Shown here: positions 30,801-41,089 of the stretch, one piece after another | Numbering within the stretch: position 1 is the first letter of the stretch | How the letters are laid out: each line of letters begins with the position of its first letter | From: Pseudovibrio sp. JCM 19062 | Lineage (GTDB): Bacteria; Pseudomonadota; Alphaproteobacteria; Rhizobiales; Stappiaceae | NCBI GenBank assembly: GCA_001310715.1 | Contig: BAXV01000011.1 | Span: 1 to 64,000 of the forward strand | Reading direction: 5' to 3' | DNA length: 64,000 nt | Program-made: the position numbers and the translations under genes | The notes under the pieces: model-generated | Databases searched by the model: none | The model's input: the letters and a program-made list of their open reading frames with translations, nothing else | Told to the model about the DNA's origin: nothing

Positions 30801-31764
30801 ATGAGACCGAGCTCAAGACCTTGAGGCTTATGCCCAGCTGCATGCGCAGGAAGGTCATTACCGGCGGGCTTTCGAGGCGATGGCGCAGGCGGTTCAGTCT
30901 GATGCGGGTGCAGAGATTACCTCCGACATTCAGCATGAAATGGGATCTGTCTTCGCGACGCTGTTTCTTGAGGGCAAGGCGCAGGTTCTTGAGCCTGTAA
31001 AAGCGCTTGCGCTGTTCTATGATTTTCGCGAGCTGGTGCCTGCGGGGCGTCAGGGAGACGAGATGGCGCGGATGCTTGCCAGTCGTCTGATTGATATGGA
31101 CCTGCTGGATCAGGCTGCTGCTGTACTGCGGCACCAGATCGACAAACGTCTGAAAGGGTCTGCACGTGCGCAGATCGCGGCTGATCTTGCTGTTGTCTAT
31201 CTGTTGAACCGCAAGCCTGATGAAGCGTTGCGGGTGCTTTCGCAAACCCGTCAGGGACAGTTGCCGGCAGCTTTGCAGCGCCAGCGTAATGTTGTTGAAG
31301 CGCGGGCTTTGAGTGAGAGCGGGCGGCCTGACCTTGCTCTGGAGCTGGTGCGGAATATGTCCGGTCCTGATGTGGAGCGACTGCGGGCTGATACTTTGTG
31401 GTCTGCACGCTCCTGGCGCAAGGCGGGTGAGCAGCTGGAGCGGATGCACGGCAGTCGTTGGTCCGATGATGTGCCCTTGGCTGATCATGAGCGGGCGGAT
31501 GTGATCCGCGCGGCTATCGCCTACACATTGGCGGAAGATAGCCTGGGCCTTGAGCGGCTGCGCCAGAAGTACTCCCAGAAGATGAGCGAGTCTCCTGAGG
31601 CGAAAACCTTTGAGATCGTGACCCGGCCTGTTGAGAGGCGCGGTGTTGAGTTCCTCAATGTGGCCAAAACGCTTGGCGGCGGGGATAGTCTGGTGTCGTT
31701 CCTTGAGGAGTACAGGCGTCAGTATCTGTCAGCAAAACCGATTGTTGCGACAGAAGACGTCTAG
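27872..31764 (+). CDS. Giant exported repeat protein of the flagellar operon (about ten frameshifts)
   Basis: A reconstructed reading of about 1,290 residues follows motE. The N-terminus has a signal-like hydrophobic part ending near VLNAWAEPASA. Then come beta-rich segments (RMVITFEDRTLLPPYEAS, TFTRLVFNWNVKVNSAFERS), a Pro/Ala linker, a second beta-rich domain (SIEYQDEAWAITLGPSISTT) and a long helical C-terminal half with TPR-like repeats (AAELASSPDAAVWRVFAHAAL-like periods, PAALQRQRNVVEARALSESG). Breaks lie near 28328, 28356, 29095, 29408, 29979, 30165, 30285, 30310, 30550, 30795 and 30820. The start follows AGGAGT. Function unknown; a periplasmic motor or stator-linked role is inferred from position. 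Two separate genes cannot be fully excluded. Confidence 0.65.
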
Positions 31765-31873
31765 CACCTTCCAGCTGACATTCTTGGTGATCCGGCCTGA
31801 TTGCAGGCAGGCGCAGCTTTGCTAGGCGGCGTCAGAGCAGGTTGCGTTTATGTCTCCTGCTCCGAGTGTGGCC

Positions 31874-32634
31874 TTACGTGCCGAAACTTCGGACCAGACT
31901 GCCTGCGATCAATTGCCAGCCGTCGACCAGCACAAAGAAGATGAGCTTGAAGGGCAGGGAAATCACGATTGGTGGCAGCATCATCATACCCATGGACATG
32001 AGCACCGATGCAATTACCAGATCGATGATCAGGAACGGCAGGTAGAGCAGGAACCCGATTTCAAAGGCGCGGCGCAGTTCACTGATCATGAAGGCGGGGA
32101 CCAGAACGCGCAGGCTCAGCTCTTCCGGTGTTTCCGGGACAGGGCCTTGGCCAGCTCCTGAAAGAGTAGCAGATCTGACTCTCGTACCTGCCCACGCATG
32201 AACTGGTGAAACGGTTCGGAGGCGCGTTCAAACGCCTCCTGCGGTTCGATGGTGCCTTCGATCATTGGTCTGGCGCCAAGATCCCATGCGGTTTCAAAGG
32301 CAGGGGCCATGACAAAAGCCGTCAGGAACAGGGCCAGAGACAGCATGACGGCGTTTGGCGGTGCGGTCTGAAGGCCGATGGCCGAGCGGAGCAGGGACAG
32401 CACCACCACGATACGGGTAAAGCTTGTCACCATAATCAGGATGCTTGGCGCCAGAGACAGAACCGTGAGCAGCATAACCAGCTGCACGGCCCGTTCTGTG
32501 ACCGAGTTACCTTCTCCGCCTCCAAAATCAATGGAAATGCTTTGAGCGGCAGCAGGACCGAACCAGAAAAGCAAGAGAGCGAAAACCAAAAGTCCAATTC
32601 GTCCTTTGGTTCCGCTCAGTCTTGTTTTCAACAT
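31874..32634 (-). CDS. fliP: Flagellar export apparatus protein FliP (frameshifted)
   Basis: Signal peptide, then the FliP core ([60 protein letters not shown]) and, after a shift near 32140, [20 protein letters not shown] with [20 protein letters not shown]. The break is repaired by restoring GGG in the AAGGGCCCT context. About 253 residues. FliP forms the export gate with FliQ and FliR, encoded on the opposite strand nearby. The ATG at 32634 after AGCAGG is preferred over an upstream ATG inside fliO. Confidence 0.93.
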
Positions 32635-32644
32635 TCCTGCTAAA

Positions 32645-34011
32645 CTATTTTGTGTTGGCCTCAATGTCATCTAGCAGGTCTGCCATTTCCTTTGCGATGC
32701 CGTCCATGGCGTCGTTGGGATTTTGTTTGGGTGATGCCTTTGCAGCTTTCGGTGCCTCGGGCTTATCAGCTTTGGCTTCCGGCTTGGTAGGCTTTAGCGC
32801 TTCAGCCAATTGTTTGGGCTGCGCGTTCTTACTGTCGTTTGTCGGAGCCGGTTCTGCCTTCGGTTTATCAGTAGATTTTGGTGTGGTTTCTGGCTTTTGG
32901 TCGGGCTTCGCGGCGGCGGCTTGCGGCTTTGCTGTTGGCATTTCAGCGGTGCTGTCCGCTTTTGCAACTGGCTTTTCAGCAGCAGCCTGAGGCTTTTGCT
33001 CGTCTTTTTGAGGAGCTTGCTCTTTCTTCTGAGGGGCCTGTTCCTTGGCTGGCACTACGTTTACACGCGGGCGCATGAAGGCGCTTGCGGCTTTTGCTGC
33101 CGGGCCGTTCAGTGGCGGTGTTGTTGCTGCCATCGGAATTGGTTTGGAGGCCACCTGCGGTTCGGCCTTCGCCTCTTCCGGCTTGGCCGCTGGCTTTGGT
33201 GCCGCTTTCTCAGATGCTGGTGTGCTCAGTTCTGGCGTTACTGCTTTTAGCATTGGCTTGAGAAAGCCGTTTGGGCGTGCCGGTGTCGGTGGTGTAGGGC
33301 GTGCGGTAATTGGACGTGCCGCTAGTTTTTGCACGCCGCGCGTTCCGCCGATGGTTGGCGTTTGCAGGGGCGCTGGTTTACCGGGCTGTGCTCCTGATGC
33401 TTGTGCTGCAGGCATTGCGGCGCGCAATGGCGCTGGTGGAGCGATAGGGGCAGGCTTTTCTTTGGGTGCTGCGCTTGCTGCGGGTGCTGGTGCTGGCGTG
33501 GCAGGCTGCGCCGGTGCCTTGGCTTCCGGCTTCTGGGCTGGCTCAGGCCGGCTTACTTGTGCAGGTTTCAGCTCCTCAGGTGTAGCTGGGGTTTCATCGC
33601 CCCAGTGCAGGCGTGCAGAAGGTTCTGTTCCGACTGGCGCTTGCTCGAAGGACTGGGTGGTGGCCGGTTGGCCGGTTCCCATCTGCCCACGAAGAGGGGT
33701 AGAGACAGGTACACCACGATGATGCCCTGCTCGACAACCACATCGTTGGCGCCGCCAATCATGATGAGGTGTTCTACATTATCCCGGCGGACCAGCAATA
33801 GTCTGCGCCGTGCATCAAGGTCGGTTGCATCCATTATGGCGAGGCGGGGTTGGCGACTGCGGGACCCCTTGTAACTGGTTCTGGCAAAGCGCTTTAACTG
33901 CGGGATCAAGACCACCGCCAGAACGATCACAAATAGCAAAGCCAGTATGACTGTGAGCACGAGCGCGCTTCCTTGTGTCATACCGGTTGTTTGGGCCAGC
34001 CAGTCAGGCAT
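32645..34011 (-). CDS. fliO: FliO-like protein with a long Pro/Ala/Lys-rich tail (frameshifted)
   Basis: The N-terminal part has a transmembrane helix (GSALVLTVILALLFVIVLAV) and the short FliO domain (PRLAIMDATDLDARRRLLLV, RRDNVEHLIMIGGANDVVVE). After a shift near 33700 there is a low-complexity tail of roughly 330 residues rich in P, A, K and E, ending MDGIAKEMADLLDDIEANTK. Classic FliO is near 100-150 residues, so the tail is unusual. FliO assists FliP assembly. The stop is 11 bases before the fliP start. Confidence 0.85.
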
Positions 34012-34214
34012 TCACGTTCCCCATCTACTGTCGACAGGCTGCTATTTTGATCTAACAGCCGGAATCGGGGTACGAATCCCCTTATTAACTCATGGGCGCA
34101 TTTGTACCTATAGTTTGGGGAGAATGAACACTGCAGAGGTGCGAAGTTGATGGCGTTACCCGTGTTTTTTTGTGCCAAATTCGCCAGAAGATCTATTGCG
34201 CTGCGAGAATTATG

Positions 34215-34234
34215 CTAGGTGGGCAAAAACTGCC
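34215..34234. promoter_or_regulatory. Element shared with the fliL upstream region
   Basis: CTAGGTGGGCAAAAACTGCC closely matches CTAGTGGGCAAAAATTGC before fliL (24630). The GGCAAAA core resembles the FlbD-binding ftr sites of Caulobacter. Functional assignment is inference. Confidence 0.45.
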
Positions 34235-34366
34235 AGTTTTTGAGCCGCAGTTCCGGCTGGTGTTAACGCCGATGATTCTGAGTGACTGGCAGGCAAATTC
34301 CGAAATTTGCTAGTGCTCTGCTTTCTAAGGATTCTTCGGTGCGCAAATATTAATGTAATCTTAAAA

Positions 34367-34381
34367 TTAACATTTTGTTAA
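34367..34381 (+). promoter_or_regulatory. CtrA-binding box upstream of flgB
   Basis: TTAA-CATTTTG-TTAA is a perfect TTAA-N7-TTAA CtrA recognition sequence, 65 bases before the flgB start. The operon starting here runs toward cckA, which encodes the kinase feeding CtrA. Confidence 0.7.
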
Positions 34382-34446
34382 CCAATATCTAGGCAGCTTA
34401 TTCCTAGTTTATTTTAACAAGTCTGTCTCATAGGTTGTGCTGTCAG

Positions 34447-34845
34447 ATGGCCTTAACTGATCTTCCGATGTTCCAGGCCTTGCGCCAAAAGATGCAGTGG
34501 CACCAGCAGCGGCAAGGTGTGCTTGCTGAAAACGTGGCCAATGCAGATACGCCGGGTTATCGCAGCAAAGAGCTTAAGGAACTGAGCTTTGGGGACATGG
34601 TGGATGCTGAAGTCGGTTCGGGTGGGCTGCGTCCGGTTGTGACCAGCGCTGGCCATATCGCGACTGGCGGAATTGGCTCTGATGTCGGCACGAAGACGGA
34701 CAAGGCGTCCAGCTTTGAAAGAACGCCAAACGGCAACAGCGTGGTTCTTGAAGAGCAGATGATGAAGATCGCTCAGAACCAGATCGATTATCAAACAGCG
34801 ACCAGCCTTTATACGCGCAGCCTTGGCATGTTCAAGACAGCCTGA
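34447..34845 (+). CDS. flgB: Flagellar rod protein FlgB
   Basis: Intact, about 132 residues. Conserved FQALRQKMQWHQQRQGVLAE and NVANADTPGYRSKEL at the N-terminus; a C-terminal helix MMKIAQNQIDYQTATSLYTR. The ATG at 34447 is taken because the upstream in-frame ATG lies in the promoter region. A proximal rod component. First gene of flgB-flgC-fliE-fliQ-fliR-flhB. Confidence 0.95.
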   Translation: MALTDLPMFQALRQKMQWHQQRQGVLAENVANADTPGYRSKELKELSFGDMVDAEVGSGGLRPVVTSAGHIATGGIGSDVGTKTDKASSFERTPNGNSVVLEEQMMKIAQNQIDYQTATSLYTRSLGMFKTA

Positions 34846-34907
34846 GACGATGAGTGAGCGCAGTTGTTTTGATGTGACATGCATCAGGGCAAATGCGGGA
34901 GGAACCC

Positions 34908-35317
34908 ATGGATTTTATGAAGTCGATGTTTATTGCGGCGTCCGGGCTGAAAGCCCAGACAGGCCGTATGCGCGTGATCGCGGAGAACATTGCCAACGCC
35001 GATTCCACTGGCCAGACGCCGGATGCGGATCCGTACCGACGCAAGGTCCTACCTTTACCAATAGCTTTGACAGCAAGGTGGAAGCGGAGCTGGTGAAGCT
35101 TGGCAAGGTGCGTGAAGATCAAAGCGAGTTCAAACTGAGATACGAGCCGGACCATCCGGCAGCCAACGACAAGGGCTATGTGAAGATGCCCAATGTGAAT
35201 ACGCTGGTTGAGATGGCGGATATGCAGGAAGCGACGCGTTCTTATGAAGCGAACCTGAACGTGGTGAAGTCCTCCCGTTCCATGATGCAGAAAACACTCG
35301 ATATTCTCAAAGGTTGA
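34908..35317 (+). CDS. flgC: Flagellar rod protein FlgC (frameshifted)
   Basis: N-terminal MDFMKSMFIAASGLKAQTGR and VIAENIANADSTGQTPD; after a shift near 35050 the C-terminal YVKMPNVNTLVEMADMQEAT and RSYEANLNVVKSS. The break is explained by CCC read as CC (GTCCCTACC). About 137 residues. A proximal rod component, 62 bases after flgB. Confidence 0.93.
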
Positions 35318-35352
35318 TGACCGGTCGTTAAATACCGGAGGGAGATACATTC

Positions 35353-35661
35353 ATGTCTAATGCTTCTATTGCTGCAAGTGCATATGCAAACACAGCAAAG
35401 CTGAGCAATCCACTTGAAGCCAGCAGCGAGATTGCCGATAAGGGCGATGCTTTTGGCTCTATGGTTCAATCCGCGATCAGCGAGATCAACGAGAGCGGTC
35501 AGGTTGCTGACACCCAGTCTATCGATCTGTTACAGGGCAAAGCCAATGTAGTGGATGTGGTGACGGCTGTTGCGGAGACCGAACTTGCGCTGGAAACAGT
35601 GGTATCGGTTCGCGACCGAGTTATTTCTGCTTATGAAGAAATTATGCGGATGCCAATCTAA
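35353..35661 (+). CDS. fliE: Hook-basal body protein FliE
   Basis: Intact, 102 residues. Typical FliE C-terminal half: FGSMVQSAISEINESGQVAD, then LLQGKANVVDVVTAVAETEL and a closing amphipathic helix. It joins the MS ring to the rod. Preceded by GGAGGGAG and followed at 56 bases by fliQ. Confidence 0.95.
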   Translation: MSNASIAASAYANTAKLSNPLEASSEIADKGDAFGSMVQSAISEINESGQVADTQSIDLLQGKANVVDVVTAVAETELALETVVSVRDRVISAYEEIMRMPI

Positions 35662-35717
35662 CCGTCTGGCGTTATGTGTCAGTGCCAGAGGATGATTGAA
35701 ATGGTGGTTAGAGCAGG

Positions 35718-35984
35718 ATGAGCGGAGCAGAGGTGCTGGATATTGCCAGCGAAGGCATATGGACGCTCATTCTGGTCTCGGCCCCCGTGATGCTTGTGGG
35801 GCTGCTTGTTGGTGTGATTGTGGCGCTGTTTCAGGCACTGACGCAAATTCAGGAACAGACGCTGGTGTTTGTTCCGAAAATCCTGAGTATCTTTATTGCG
35901 CTGCTGGTGACCTTGCCTTTCATGGGTGAGTTGATGAACTCATTTACAAACCGCATTGCCGGGTTGATTATCTCCGGCTATTGA
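35718..35984 (+). CDS. fliQ: Flagellar export protein FliQ
   Basis: Intact, 88 residues with two membrane helices (SAPVMLVGLLVGVIVALFQA, and ILSIFIALLVTLPFMGELM) and the linker LTQIQEQTLVFVPK, a FliQ signature. A component of the FliPQR export gate. Confidence 0.96.
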   Translation: MSGAEVLDIASEGIWTLILVSAPVMLVGLLVGVIVALFQALTQIQEQTLVFVPKILSIFIALLVTLPFMGELMNSFTNRIAGLIISGY

Positions 35985-36027
35985 GCGACATACAGCGCGG
36001 GACCTCTGACATTTCGGGAGCAGTTTT

Positions 36028-36800
36028 GTGACGATCAATCTGGATTTTCTACCGGTGATCGTTATGGGCTTTATGCTGATGTTTGCACGCATCGGCACGA
36101 TGATTATGCTGGTGCCCGCCTTTGGTGAAACCTTTATTCCCGTCCGTGTACGTCTGACCATCGCCTTGTTGCTGACTTACGTACTGGCTCCCCTCAATGC
36201 TGATCTTTATCCGGCGGATGCATGAGCAGTCTGCCGCGTCTTTTAAGCCTGCTTGGCGGGGAGTTGCTGGTGGGGTTCTTCATCGGCCTGTCCATGAAGC
36301 TGATCTCCTATGCGCTTTCCACGGCCGGTACGATCATGGCCAACCAGTCCGGCCTTGCGTTTGCGATGGGCGGGGATGCGACCAACTCGGGCCAGCAGGG
36401 TGCGTTGATGGGTAACTTCCTGAACGTGCTTGGCATTTGCATGGTTTTTGTGACCAACCTGCATTACGTGATGATTGCGGCCATGCAGGACAGCTTTACG
36501 CTGTTTCCTCCCGGCAACCCGCTACCTGTTGGGGATTTGTCTGCGCTGGCGGTTGAGACGGTGGCGCATATGTTCTCTGTGGCTGTTCGTCTGGGTGCGC
36601 CGTTCATCGTGGTCGGGATCGTGTTTTATTTCAGTCTGGGCCTGCTGAACAAGCTGATGCCCCAGATGCAGATTTTCTTTATCGCCATGCCGGTCAATAT
36701 TCTGATCGGGTTTAGTATCTTCCTGCTGCTGCTTTCGACCTTGATGGGGTATTACCTGTCCGAGTTCCGAAATGCGCTTCAGCCGTTCCTGTTGAATTAG
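36028..36800 (+). CDS. fliR: Flagellar export protein FliR (frameshifted)
   Basis: A polytopic membrane protein of about 257 residues. The first frame gives FLPVIVMGFMLMFARIGTMI and PAFGETFIPVRVRLTIALLL. After a shift near 36222 come LLGGELLVGFFIGLSMKLI, NQSGLAFAMG and MPVNILIGFSIFLLLLS. Part of the FliPQR gate. Ends 11 bases before flhB. Confidence 0.93.
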
Positions 36801-36811
36801 CGAGGGAGCTG

Positions 36812-37891
36812 ATGGCTGAAGATTCCGACGACTCGGAGAAAACCGAGGACCCCACCCAAAAACGGCTCGATGATGCGTTTGAAAAAGGGGACATACCCAA
36901 GTCGCAGGAAGTGAGTGCGTGGTTCTCTTTGCTGGGGACCGCGTTGGTGGTCTCTTTTCTTGCTCCGAGCATGGTTGGGGGGATTTCTTCCGTTTTAACG
37001 GGCTTTTTTTGCCCATGCGGACACAATTGCTGTTGATCCAGCTGCGCTTGTTTTCCTTTTAGAAATAACTGGGCCTGAAATACTTGCAGTGGTGGCTTTG
37101 CCGCTGCTCACGTTGTTGGTGTTGGCTGTGGTGGGCAATGTTATACAGCATAAACCGCTTTGGACTGCGGAGCGACTGAAGCCAAAGCTAAACAAGATCT
37201 CGCCGCTTTCCGGGATGAAGAGGTTGTTTTCTAAAGACAGCCTCGCCAACTTCCTGAAAGGGCTCGTGAAGATTACAGCGGTTGCAGTGGTTGTTTTTCT
37301 GGTGTTGTGGCCAGAACGGGACCGGCTGGATACAGTGGTGTTTCGTGAAACGGACCTTGTGCTGGAGGAGGTTCGTGAACTTGCCATAATGGTAATTGGG
37401 GCAATTCTTGCGCTTATGACTGTTGTTGCCGGGGCCGATTTGGTCTGGCAGCGGAAAAAAAATGGTTTGAAAAGCAAAAGATGACACAGCAGGAAGTTAA
37501 AGAGGAATACAAGCAATCCGAGGGTGATCCGAAGATTAAGGCCAAAATTCGAGAGTTGCGCCTTCAGCGTTCTCGCAACAGAATGATGGCAAGTGTGCCG
37601 GATGCGACAGTGGTTATTACAAACCCGACCCACTATGCTGTTGCTCTGAGCTATGAAGAGGGCATGGGAGCACCACAATGTGTTGCGCTGGGGGTGGATG
37701 ATCTGGCGCTCCGCATTCGCGAGGTTGCGAAAGAATCCGATGTGCCGATCGTGGAGAACCCACCGCTGGCACGTGCGTTGTACGCATCGATAGAACTGAA
37801 TGATTATGTGCCTGAGGAGCACTACGCCGCAGTTGCAAAGGTGATTGGTTATGTCATGCAGCTGCGTAACAAGAGGAGCTGGCGGTCTTAA
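36812..37891 (+). CDS. flhB: Flagellar export switch protein FlhB (two frameshifts)
   Basis: Starts MAEDSDDSEKTEDPTQKRLD and continues through the four-helix membrane part to the cytosolic domain (QEVKEEYKQSEGDPKIKAK). The autocleavage motif NPTH is intact (codons 37622-37633). One break is a T7 run near 37005 that reads through with six T. The other is an A8 run near 37455. About 358 residues. FlhB sets substrate specificity of the export apparatus. Confidence 0.94.
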
Positions 37892-37986
37892 CAGCACGGG
37901 GGTGCTGGAGTGTCGGTTCCTGAGCGGACTATTCTCATGGTGCGGTAGAGCCAAATCGTCTGCGGGACAGCCGTAGAGAGGGTAAG

Positions 37987-40550
37987 ATGACGAAGACCGA
38001 AGCGCGGCGACCTGAGCCGGTGATTGACAGGACAGACAAAGGGGGCAGCCTTGGGGCCTTGATGCTGCTCGCACTAGGCCTTGTCGCAGCGACAGCCGCT
38101 TTTGCGCTGATGCGCAGAGAGCAGGCAGAGCCTTATATTCTCGGCCTTCTTGGTGTGCTGGCCGTTGTCGGGGTTTTCTCGTTGTTTGCTCTGGCCATTG
38201 GCCTGTTGCGGTTTGTTTCCAAAACCCATCGCAATCCGCTGGCTGAATCCTTCATGAATTCAATGGATGACGGTGTTTTGCTGGCCGATCACAACGGCCG
38301 CATCATCTATGCCAATCAGTCCTATGCGGGGTTAACCGGTGCGCGCGGGCCTGCTGATGTGCGCACGGTGGAACGGGTCTTTTCGTCAGATCCTGATGCG
38401 GCTGATGCTATCTTCCGGCTTTCGCAGGCGGTGCGGGCCGGACGCTATGCAACAGAAGAAGTGCGCCTGCCAAATGCGGTTGGAGAAGTTGCCAGCGGTG
38501 CGCGCTGGTACCGGATCAGTGTGCGCCCATTAGAGCAGGATGCAGCTGTCGGAGTTGATAGCGGTATCACTATCTGGCAGGTCGCTGACATTACGCGGGA
38601 CCGCACAGAACAGGAAAATTCCTTTCAGGAGCTGCAACGGGTTATCAATTTCCTCGATCATGCGCCCTGTGGTTTCTTCTCTTCAGACAGCACCGGTAAG
38701 CTCGTTTACCTGAATGCGACCCTTGCGACTGGCTTGGCTATGATCTGACCCAGTTTATCTCTGGTGAGTTGTCGCTGAAGGATGTTGTGCGCGGTGAAGG
38801 CGCGGCTCTTGTGGAAGCCTTGCAGGGCTCTGAAGGAGAGGTGAAAACCGAGAGCTTTGATATTGACCTTGTTACCCGCAGCGGCACAGGGTTGCCTGTG
38901 CGGCTTGTGCACCGGGTTCCATTTGGGGCGGGTGGTCTTGCTGGCGACAGCCGCACGCTTGTTATCAACCGTTCTGCGGGCAATGATGATGAAGAAGCGC
39001 TACGGGCTGCCGAGGTTCGGTTCTCGCGGTTCTTCAACAACACACCGGTTGCCATTGCATCCATTGACAAGAATGGCCGGGTTGAGCGCACCAATGGTCC
39101 GTTCATGCGCTTGTTTGAGGCCGGTGAGGGGCTTGGCAAAGATGTGAAGCTGACCGAGTTTGTGGTTGAGAATGATCGTTCAGCCTTGCAGGCAGCGCTT
39201 GATGAAGCCGCGCTGGGCAAGAGTGAGATCGCCCCGCTGGATGTTTCCCTGAAAGGCAATGGTGATCCACGCTCTGCAACGTTTTACGTGTCTGCCGTGC
39301 AAGACGGGCAGGCGGGTGAAGATGCGGCAGTGGTCTACGTGTTGGAGACAACGCAGCAGCGGGCGCTGGAAGCCCAGTTTGCGCAAAGCCAGAAGATGCA
39401 GGCCATTGGCCAGCTTGCGGGCGGTGTGGCCCATGACTTTAACAATGTTCTGACGGCGATCATCGGGTTTTCCGATCTGCTGCTGGCGAGCCATCGTCCA
39501 ACGGATCCGGCGTTCCAGGACATCATGAACATCAAGCAGAATGCGAACAGGGCTGCGGGCCTTGTGCGCCAGCTGCTTGCTTTTTCCCGCCGCCAGACCT
39601 TGCGTCCGCAGGAGCTTGCGCTGGCTGACGTGCTGGCGGATGTTTCCATTCTACTGGACCGTCTGCTTGGCGAGAAGATTGAGTTGAAACTGGTGCATGG
39701 CCGTGAGCTGTGGCCGGTAATGGCTGATGTGAACCAGCTTGAGCAGGTGATCGTCAACCTTGCGGTGAATGCGCGTGATGCGATGGAAGGTGGAGGCGAG
39801 GTCTCCATTCGCACGCTCAACGTGGAAGAGACAGTTTCCAAGACTTACGAGAACACACGCGGCATGCCAGCGGGTGAGTACGTGCTTATTGAGGTTGCTG
39901 ATAATGGCCATGGGATGACGCAGGACATCATGGACAAGATCTTCGAGCCGTTCTTCTCAACCAAGGATGTGGGCAAGGGAACCGGTCTGGGGCTCTCAAC
40001 GGTCTACGGTATTGTGAAGCAGACCGGCGGCTATGTGTTCTGTACCAGTGAAGTTGGTGTTGGTACCACCTTCCGCATCTTCCTGCCACGCTACATCCCT
40101 TCCGAGAAGGACGAGATTGTTGAAGTTAAACCCGAGCAGGAAGTGACCGAGGCGGACCTGACAGGTTCTGCAACTATTCTTCTTGTTGAGGATGAGGAAG
40201 CTGTGCGGGCCTTTGCAGCACGCGCTTTGAGTGGCCGTGGCTATGAGGTGTTTGAAGCCGGTTCTGGCACTGAAGCGCTTGAAGTGATGGAAGAGACCGG
40301 CGGCAGGGTTGATCTTGTGGTTTCTGACGTGGTGATGCCGGAGATGGATGGGCCGAGCCTGCTCATTGAACTGCGCAAAACACGGCCTGATCTGAAGATC
40401 ATCTTTGTGTCCGGCTACGCTGAGGATGCGTTTGAGAAGAATCTGCCAGCTGATGAGAACTTCACGTTCCTGCCAAAGCCATTCACGCTGAAGCAGCTTG
40501 CAACAACAGTGAAGAAAACTTTGGAAGCCAAGACGCAAGAGCGCGTTTAG
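37987..40550 (+). CDS. cckA: Cell-cycle hybrid histidine kinase CckA (frameshifted)
   Basis: About 854 residues in CckA order: two transmembrane helices near the start, PAS domains ([39 protein letters not shown]), a HisKA domain with [20 protein letters not shown] (histidine codon near 39430), HATPase with [11 protein letters not shown] and [17 protein letters not shown], and a receiver domain with [10 protein letters not shown] (aspartate codon 40326-40328). A break near 38735 restores WLGYDLTQF. CckA phosphorylates ChpT and through it CtrA. It lies 95 bases after flhB, downstream of an operon with a CtrA box. Confidence 0.93.
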
Positions 40551-40570
40551 GGGATTGAGTATTGCAGCAA

Positions 40571-40610
40571 AAAGGCCGGGGAGCTTGATCGTTCACCGGC
40601 CTTATTTATT
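40571..40610. terminator. Terminator between cckA and a lipoprotein gene
   Basis: Stem AAGGCCGG/CCGGCCTT with a loop of about 16 bases, followed by ATTTATT on the plus strand and with A5 on the other side, so possibly bidirectional. Confidence 0.82.
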
Positions 40611-40620
40611 GGAGTAATGC

Positions 40621-41089
40621 TTAGCAGCGTGCGGCTGCTTCTGCGTTTGTTTTCAGGCGCTGCAGGCTCTGCATGGAGCCGGGATTTCCGGGAAGACGGA
40701 AAGAGCGTTCCTGCGGGGTGTAGATATTGTTGACCAATGCCAGATCCTGAACAACGTTGGTGCTGCACTGGGAGCCGGAGAAGCGCACGCGAATGCGGTA
40801 GGCACGCTCACCTGCGTCAGATGGGCCGAATTCGTTATCCAGCACTGGGTTGTCACCGCGTTCGTAGCTTTCCATGACGATCATGTTCGGTTCGTTTTGC
40901 TGAACGATGGTGCCTCTGGCGCTCGCGCTGTTGACCAGTGTTGTGCGAACAACTTCCGGCGATGCATTGATCTGAATTGTTTGTGAATCTGCGTCTGCAC
41001 GAATGGCAGGTTGACCACCGCGATAAGACGGTCCGCTTTGGCAAGCCGCAAGAGCTGCAGTTAATCCGATAAAAATTAGTTTTTTTCAT
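40621..41089 (-). CDS. Small lipoprotein of unknown function (frameshifted)
   Basis: About 155 residues. A lipoprotein signal MKKLIFIGLTAALAAC (lipobox LAAC) appears when the A7 run right after the ATG is read as six A. The mature protein is beta-rich (SQTIQINASPEVVRTTLVNS, ERAYRIRVRFSGSQCS) and ends EAAARC. I do not recognise the family. A terminator shared with cckA follows. Confidence 0.72.

Larger units (their letters stand above)
34012..34446. other. fliO-flgB divergent control region
   Basis: 435 bases with no gene. It contains an ftr-like element, an inverted repeat GCAAATT-CCGA-AATTTGC (about 34292-34309) and a perfect CtrA box, so both fliOP and flgB are probably controlled from here. 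Confidence 0.6.

Noticed and set aside
36995..37484. Programmed frameshifting or phase variation in flhB at T7 and A8 runs
   Set aside because: The same type of run-length change occurs in many unrelated genes in the window, so no special mechanism is needed.
36995..38074. 359-residue minus-strand open frame
   Set aside because: Antisense to flhB and the start of cckA, which both carry strong family motifs.
8759..40550. Flagellar cluster in the process of decay
   Set aside because: Equal damage is seen in expected-essential genes outside the cluster (murI, fabF, icd, purL) and the breaks are mostly homopolymer length changes, so error is the better explanation.
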